Of a DNA stretch of 64,000 bases, positions 59,271 through 64,000 are shown in pieces. The translations under genes and the position numbers were made by a program. Every line of letters starts with the position of its first letter. Positions within the stretch are counted from its first letter, which is position 1. Origin of the DNA: Bolinopsis microptera. Taxonomy: Eukaryota > Ctenophora > Tentaculata > Lobata > Bolinopsidae. Location: positions 2,395,096 to 2,459,095 of the forward strand of contig NC_087080.1 in assembly GCF_026151205.1 (NCBI RefSeq), read 5' to 3'. The notes beneath the pieces were generated by a model. That model saw nothing but the letters and a program-made list of their open reading frames with translations. It was not told the origin of the DNA and ran no database searches.

Positions 59271-60320
59271 TCAGTCACTTTGATCCTCAGATTGTGAAAT
59301 GGAATGATTATCTAGCGTGCTTTCTAAATCTGACGGATCAATTTCACTACTATTAGAATCCGATGAGTACTGTTCTTCTTCCTTGTCTGATGCCGTTTCA
59401 GATTCTGACTGATCAGTCATAGAGTTATTGTCATCAGGGTCCGATTTCTCTTCTTCATTTACAGATTTTATTTCCTGTTTCTCAGAATCAGATGGCTCAA
59501 ATAATTCACCAAGATCAGTTTTCATCTGGTCAAACATGTTCACGAGATGATTAAAATTATCGTGTATCATTGCTTTTGCCGTTAACTTCGAAGCATTAGA
59601 TATTTCATTTAGCAGCTGGATTTCCTCCTCACTCAGTTTACTTAGATCTACCGTTTTCAGTATCAACTTGAGGACGTTACGGAGTTTAGTAATATCTGCA
59701 GTCACTTCACCTATATCATTTTCAACAAAGGCGTTCCTTATTTCAATCATACCATCGATAAGATCTTCGGCTGCCAGTTCGTTTAAATCAACGTCAATCT
59801 CTTGTCCAACGTTTTTATAAACAATATTATCCATAGTATCTTGAATATCTCTGATATCATTTTTGTTTGATGCCGTAAGTTTGAGTATTCTGAGTTCATT
59901 TGATGGAAGAATGCTGTCCTCATATCTATCAAAGTGAGCATTATTACTCACACTGTCATTACTTTTCGTCTCCTCACTCATGTTCCGGACAAGTCTGTCT
60001 AATTCATCGACAGTCGATTGCAGGATATTTAGGTCTGCTTTCATTAGTACAATGTCCATAACTTTATCCTGTAAATAATCATATCCAGGACCACCTGTTG
60101 TGAATTCTTTGGCTGCTGGAAGCTTATTCTTAGTAGCGTAATCAGTACCATACTCGTAGTCGAGTTTCACGGAGTCATTGGGTGAACTGTGGACCTTATC
60201 TATATTTCTGCTATCTTTCTGTGACCGGTGATACGAGTATCGATGGGTGCGAAGACTTTTAGAATTTTTGTACTGCCTTCCACAACTATCACATGAATAT
60301 GATTTACTACTCATTTTCAA
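59271..60320 (-). CDS. Single C2H2 zinc-finger, acidic coiled-coil protein
   Basis: 349 codons. The N-terminus has one finger (CDSCGRQYKNSKSLRTHRYSYH: C-x2-C-x12-H-x4-H). Helical segments follow (MKADLNILQSTVDELDRLV; NELAAEDLIDGMIEIRNAF), then a very acidic Ser/Asp/Glu tail. There is no recognised enzymatic domain. Position between the polymerase tail and the ORF at 58.7 kb, all on the minus strand, suggests one element. It could instead be a host gene. Confidence 0.6.
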   Translation of the reverse strand: MKMSSKSYSCDSCGRQYKNSKSLRTHRYSYHRSQKDSRNIDKVHSSPNDSVKLDYEYGTDYATKNKLPAAKEFTTGGPGYDYLQDKVMDIVLMKADLNILQSTVDELDRLVRNMSEETKSNDSVSNNAHFDRYEDSILPSNELRILKLTASNKNDIRDIQDTMDNIVYKNVGQEIDVDLNELAAEDLIDGMIEIRNAFVENDIGEVTADITKLRNVLKLILKTVDLSKLSEEEIQLLNEISNASKLTAKAMIHDNFNHLVNMFDQMKTDLGELFEPSDSEKQEIKSVNEEEKSDPDDNNSMTDQSESETASDKEEEQYSSDSNSSEIDPSDLESTLDNHSISQSEDQSD

Positions 60321-60419
60321 GCTAGATGAAGAACTATTGAATTCATATTAACTGTTAAAAGCCCCTTATACACCTCTCAGATACCTCTCAGAAACCTCTA
60401 ACGACAATGAAAGTATTAA

Positions 60420-61090
60420 TTTATCAATGATGAAGGGTATTAATGACGGGTATTATTAATAATGACGGGTTTAGTGAGGGGTATTATTATTAATGACAGG
60501 TATTATGATTATTATTAGTGACGGTATTATTGTTAATAATGACGGGTATTATTATTAATGACGGGTATTATTATTAATGACGGGTATTATTATTATTATT
60601 AATGACGGGTATTATTATTAATGACGGGTATTATTATTAATGACGGGTATTATTATTAATGACGGGTATTATTATTATTAATGACGGGTATTATTATTAT
60701 TAATGACGGGTATTATTATTAATGACGGGTATTATTATTATTAATGACGGGTATTATTATTATTAATGACGGGTATTATTATTATAAGTGACAGGTATTA
60801 TTATTAATAATGACAGGTATTATTATAAGTGACGGGTATTATTATTAATGACGGGTATTATTATTATTATTAATGACGGGTATTATTACTAGTGACGGAT
60901 ATTATTATTAATGACAGGTATTATTATTATCATTATTAATGACGGGTATTATTATTAGTGACGGGTATTATTATTAATGACGGGTATTACCAATGAAGAC
61001 GGAATAATGACGGATATTATTATTATTAGTGACGGTTATTATTATTAATGACGGGTATTACCAATGAAGACGGAATAATGACGGTATTAA
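60420..61090 (+). repeat. Satellite of 15-18 bp (ATTATTATTAATGACGGGT)
   Basis: About 35 units with a variable number of ATT triplets and ATGACAGG, AGTGACGG variants. It fills the gap between the zinc-finger ORF and the polymerase fragment. Confidence 0.97.
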
Positions 61091-61216
61091 ACATTTTAAC
61101 ATACAAAAATAAAACAAGCTTTGTATTATGGAAAATGTTTATATCCGAAACAAAAATAAAATAAAATAAAACCGTGGCAATTTTTCATCTCAATTAGTCG
61201 ATGATCACACACCACC

Positions 61217-61533
61217 TCAAATATCTAAATAAGTCGTGCTAATACCGTTATCTAAAACCTTCCTCTTGACATATAAATGATCGAGGCCCTTTTTGGTGAG
61301 TTCGTATGTGTACATGCTTTGTCCTTTGACAATGAATCCCTTGTTTACTTGTAATTCTTGTTTCGGGTCTTTGTTGAGAACCTTCAAATAATCTTCTTTG
61401 CTCAGGCGAAAATGTCTGTTGATACCCTTTGCACTATGTTTATCCTTGTCGGGAGAGTTGTTATGGAAGCAGTAATAAGTTTTGGCAGCCAAGCCGACAA
61501 ACCCGTCACCTTCCCATTCCATCTTGAACAATC
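61217..61533 (-). CDS. DNA polymerase B C-terminal fragment (Polinton/adintovirus-like element)
   Basis: About 105 codons after a possible acceptor (CTATTTCAG, 61534), to TAA/TAG-type end at 61217. Motifs: LFKMEWEGDGFVGL, AAKTYYCF, SAKGIN, then a KEDYLKVL-type helix. These fit the thumb/C-terminal region of protein-primed family-B polymerases carried by Polinton/Maverick-like elements. The exonuclease and palm are not present upstream to 61.7 kb, where the retrotransposon begins, so this is a remnant. It may have been cut by that insertion. Confidence 0.6.
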
Positions 61534-61698
61534 CTGAAATAGAATTCGGTGTAATAAACTGAAGACGACGTCCCTAATTAATACAATAATTGTCCACGTC
61601 CTTGAGTAATATAAATATAACTTTTAATAATTGACAAAAAACTACCAGGTTCGAGGGGCCAGCTACCCTTCAACCTTAAAATAGCTACTGAAACATCA

Positions 61699-64000
61699 AT
61701 GAATAACCAAAAGTGGAGTGACTCTCGGAGTTCAAGGAGGGGTGTAGCCAGGATGAAGTGCTCTGGGCAAAGCCGCAAGGACCCCAGTGTGCAGATGAGA
61801 ACAAAGAAGTCGCCTTATTTCAACAGTGTTATTAGTTCACAGCATATCACTCATGTGGACCCGGAGAAGGGGAGAGCACTCCCATGCAACTTTATCAAAC
61901 ACAGCATTAATGTGGGAACGTGGAATGTGTTATCATTGGAGAGCAGCTCCTCAAAGCTGTATGAATTGTCACAGAATATGTCAGCATATAAAATGGATGT
62001 CTTGGGGCTGACAGAGACGCACAGACCCGGAACTGGTGAGGTTACCTTGGATGATGGGTCCCTCTTTATTAACTCAGGAAGAAGTGATGGGTACAGACGA
62101 CAAGGGGTAGGTTTAGTCCTCTCGAAGAAGACTAAAAATTCATTGATTTCATACAGTCCGATATCAGAACGTATTCTTGCAGCGAGGCTGCACAGTCGAC
62201 ATATCAACATTTCGATTGTGATAGCTTATGCTCCAACTGAGGATGCAGCAGTCGGGGTAAAGGATGACTTTTATCAGCAGCTATCTGGGGCATTTGATGA
62301 ACTACCAGCTCATGACGTGAAGTTTTTACTTGGAGATCTAAATGCTCGCATTGGCCAAGATAACTCAGCTTGGTCCGGTGTGATTGGTAAGCATTCCCTT
62401 CACGTTTCATCAAATGACAACGGCCTTCGACTATTAGATTTCTGTGCATTACATCAGCTGACAATCGGTGGGACGCTTTTCCAGCATCGTGATATTCATA
62501 AAGGAAGTTGGAAGTCTCCAGATGGCCGCACAGTAAATCAGATTGACCATGTCTGTATTTCTACCAAGTGGAGTCACTCTCTACTTGACGTAAGATCATG
62601 CAGGGGTGCAGACATTGGCTCCGATCATTATTTGGTTCGAGGTCAATTTAGAGTCAAACTTATGGCAGTTCAAAAACTGAACGCCTCTCGTAGGATATCT
62701 CCAGCAATTGAGAATCTTAGAGATCAGTCGAAGGTTGAAGAGTACTGCATTGCTCTTCAAAATCGTTTTAACTGCCTACCAATGGAGGAGAATCTTGATG
62801 GAGAATGGACATTAGTTAAGGATACTATTAAAGAAGTGTCTATGGAGGTACTGGGTGAGCGCCCCCGGCGTAGAAAGCAGCAGCATTTGTCTCAGGAGAC
62901 AAAAAACCTCATTGCCGAACGCAGTAAGATTAAACAGATGGCGCCTAGTGACAACAACAATAGGAGCGAGTATTCTCGGGCCAACAAACTTGTCAAAAAG
63001 AGCTGCAGGAAAGACGACGAGAATTGGGCTCTTAGAGTTGCAGCAGATCTGGAAACAGCTGCTGTACATGGCCGGCAAAGGGAAGTCTGGCAACGGATAA
63101 AAACACTGTCCGGTAAGAAGAATCGAAAATCAACTGCTGTAAGAGACAAATCCGGGAAGTTGATTGCTGATCCCTCTGCTCAGAGAGAGAGATGGGGAGA
63201 ACATTTTTCGGAGCTATTAAACCCTCCTCCCACGAATGCGGATCTGTCTGACCTGGACCATCTTGAAGTGGTTCCATGCTTTCCTTATCTTGGTGATGGT
63301 GATGGTCCCCCCACTAGACTTGAGATTTTAAACTGTCTCAAAAAATTGAAGAACCACAAAAGTGCTGGGATCGACGAAATCTCTAATGATCAGTTAAAGT
63401 ATGGGGCAAGTGGTCTTATGGATAGGATGGAGAAATTGTTCTCTAAAGTTTGGAATTCAGAAGCAGTGCCTGACGACTGGTTGAAAGGCATCGTGATAAT
63501 TGTACCAAAGAAGGGTGATACCTCTCATTGCTCCAATAATAGGGGGATCACTCTAAGATCTACAGCATCTAAACTGTATCAAATCATCATATTACAACGC
63601 ATGAGTGACGGTTTAGAAAGTTTGCTACGAGACAATCAATGTGGGTTTAGAAAGAACAGATCATGCATTGATCAGATTTATTCACTCCGCACTATTATAC
63701 ATAACTGCATTGAATATAATCTCCCCCTGTATGTAAATTTTGTGGACTTCAAGGCAGCTTTTGATTCCATCGACAGGAATTATATTTGGAAAGCTTTCAG
63801 TCATTATGGCCTGCCATGTAAATACATACGAATAATACAGGCATTCTTTAATGGAACTGTTAGTGCTGTTAGACACAATGGTGAACTATCAGAATGGTTT
63901 GAAGTAAGTTCAGGCAGTGGCCAAGGAGACATTCAGGGTCCTCCACTTTTTAATGTCTGCCTCAATGTGGCTGCTGAGAGAACAGAAAGCAACAAAGTGG
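61699..64000 (+). CDS. Non-LTR retrotransposon ORF: AP endonuclease and reverse transcriptase (3' cut by window)
   Basis: Open from a stop at about 61617 through the end of the window; the first ATG is 61699 (MNNQKWSDSRSS), giving at least 767 codons. An AP-endonuclease comes first: INVGTWNVLSL, LGLTETHRPG, IVIAYAPTEDA, FLLGDLNARIG, QIDHVCIS and the terminal GSDHYLV. The reverse transcriptase follows: NHKSAGIDEISNDQL, PKKGDTSHCSNNRGITL, NQCGFRKNRSCIDQI, FVDFKAAFDSI (first catalytic Asp), then SGQGDIQGPPLFNVCLN. The YADD box would lie beyond the window. It resembles RTE/CR1-like craniofacial-type elements. No stop or frameshift is seen, so it may be a recent copy. ORFs reported on the other strand here are shadows. 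Confidence 0.9.
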   Translation, partial: MNNQKWSDSRSSRRGVARMKCSGQSRKDPSVQMRTKKSPYFNSVISSQHITHVDPEKGRALPCNFIKHSINVGTWNVLSLESSSSKLYELSQNMSAYKMDVLGLTETHRPGTGEVTLDDGSLFINSGRSDGYRRQGVGLVLSKKTKNSLISYSPISERILAARLHSRHINISIVIAYAPTEDAAVGVKDDFYQQLSGAFDELPAHDVKFLLGDLNARIGQDNSAWSGVIGKHSLHVSSNDNGLRLLDFCALHQLTIGGTLFQHRDIHKGSWKSPDGRTVNQIDHVCISTKWSHSLLDVRSCRGADIGSDHYLVRGQFRVKLMAVQKLNASRRISPAIENLRDQSKVEEYCIALQNRFNCLPMEENLDGEWTLVKDTIKEVSMEVLGERPRRRKQQHLSQETKNLIAERSKIKQMAPSDNNNRSEYSRANKLVKKSCRKDDENWALRVAADLETAAVHGRQREVWQRIKTLSGKKNRKSTAVRDKSGKLIADPSAQRERWGEHFSELLNPPPTNADLSDLDHLEVVPCFPYLGDGDGPPTRLEILNCLKKLKNHKSAGIDEISNDQLKYGASGLMDRMEKLFSKVWNSEAVPDDWLKGIVIIVPKKGDTSHCSNNRGITLRSTASKLYQIIILQRMSDGLESLLRDNQCGFRKNRSCIDQIYSLRTIIHNCIEYNLPLYVNFVDFKAAFDSIDRNYIWKAFSHYGLPCKYIRIIQAFFNGTVSAVRHNGELSEWFEVSSGSGQGDIQGPPLFNVCLNVAAERTESNKV

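Noticed and set aside
62812-63876. Minus-strand ORFs over the 3' end of the window
   Set aside because: Shadows of the plus-strand endonuclease/reverse-transcriptase ORF.

Overview
The window is animal nuclear DNA: AT-rich, with multi-exon genes whose introns follow the GT-AG rule, long intronic minisatellites, a tRNA-derived SINE, MITEs and several non-LTR retrotransposon relics. The protein families (filamin repeats, beta-tubulin, LDLa-bearing rhodopsin-type receptor, fucolectin/F5-8-like and CCP secreted proteins) show a metazoan. Hevein-like domains and protein-primed-type polymerase-B elements would fit an invertebrate such as a cnidarian, but I cannot fix the species.

Layout. 2-7029 (+): 3' part of a large Ser/Pro/Lys-rich protein that ends in a filamin-type repeat and an SH3BGR-like thioredoxin fold. 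9008-12573 (-): receptor with hevein-like and LDLa repeats and seven membrane helices. 13.3-14.1 kb: RNase H relic. 14.9-20.2 kb (-): secreted octapeptide-repeat protein, assembled here from five phase-1 exons, with tandem copies of its last exon. 20.4-25.6 kb: tandem duplications carrying a cysteine-rich exon, one copy invaded by a tRNA-Gly-like SINE. 25.7-28.1 kb: minisatellite and inverted-repeat elements. 28.15-36.67 kb (-): complete 11-exon divergent beta-tubulin (449 codons), with an intronless secreted-protein ORF nested on the other strand in intron 9. 37.9-39.4 kb (-): last three exons of a second beta-tubulin whose 5' part is missing and replaced by retrotransposon debris. 42.4-43.7, 47.5-48.5 and 51.3-52.9 kb (+): a family of secreted PAN / fucolectin-like / CCP proteins, one copy intact as far as it can be followed, one damaged, one with a Gly/Ala/Ser/Glu repeat. 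49.4-50.9 kb: reverse-transcriptase relic split by a hAT-type MITE with an 8-bp target duplication. 54.4-56.35 kb: 2-kb minisatellite. 57.2-61.5 kb: mobile-element genes (retroelement tail, basic coiled-coil ORF, zinc-finger ORF, polymerase-B tail). 61.7-64.0 kb (+): non-LTR retrotransposon ORF with endonuclease and reverse transcriptase, open to the window end.

The most striking pattern is that intronic minisatellites here repeatedly contain or abut real splice sites. A 44-bp unit repeated exactly 22 times ends at the acceptor of the filamin/SH3BGR exon. About 50 units in tubulin intron 4 each contain the tubulin GGGTGSG codons plus the 5' splice site plus an acceptor-like end. About a dozen 52-bp units next to the second tubulin each contain the acceptor plus the first exon codons. 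In the secreted-repeat gene whole exon-intron blocks of 433 bp are tandem, and a 24-bp piece found once per block is expanded about 55-fold inside the coding exon. Exon joins below were worked out by hand from reading-frame phase and GT/AG sites, not from transcripts.
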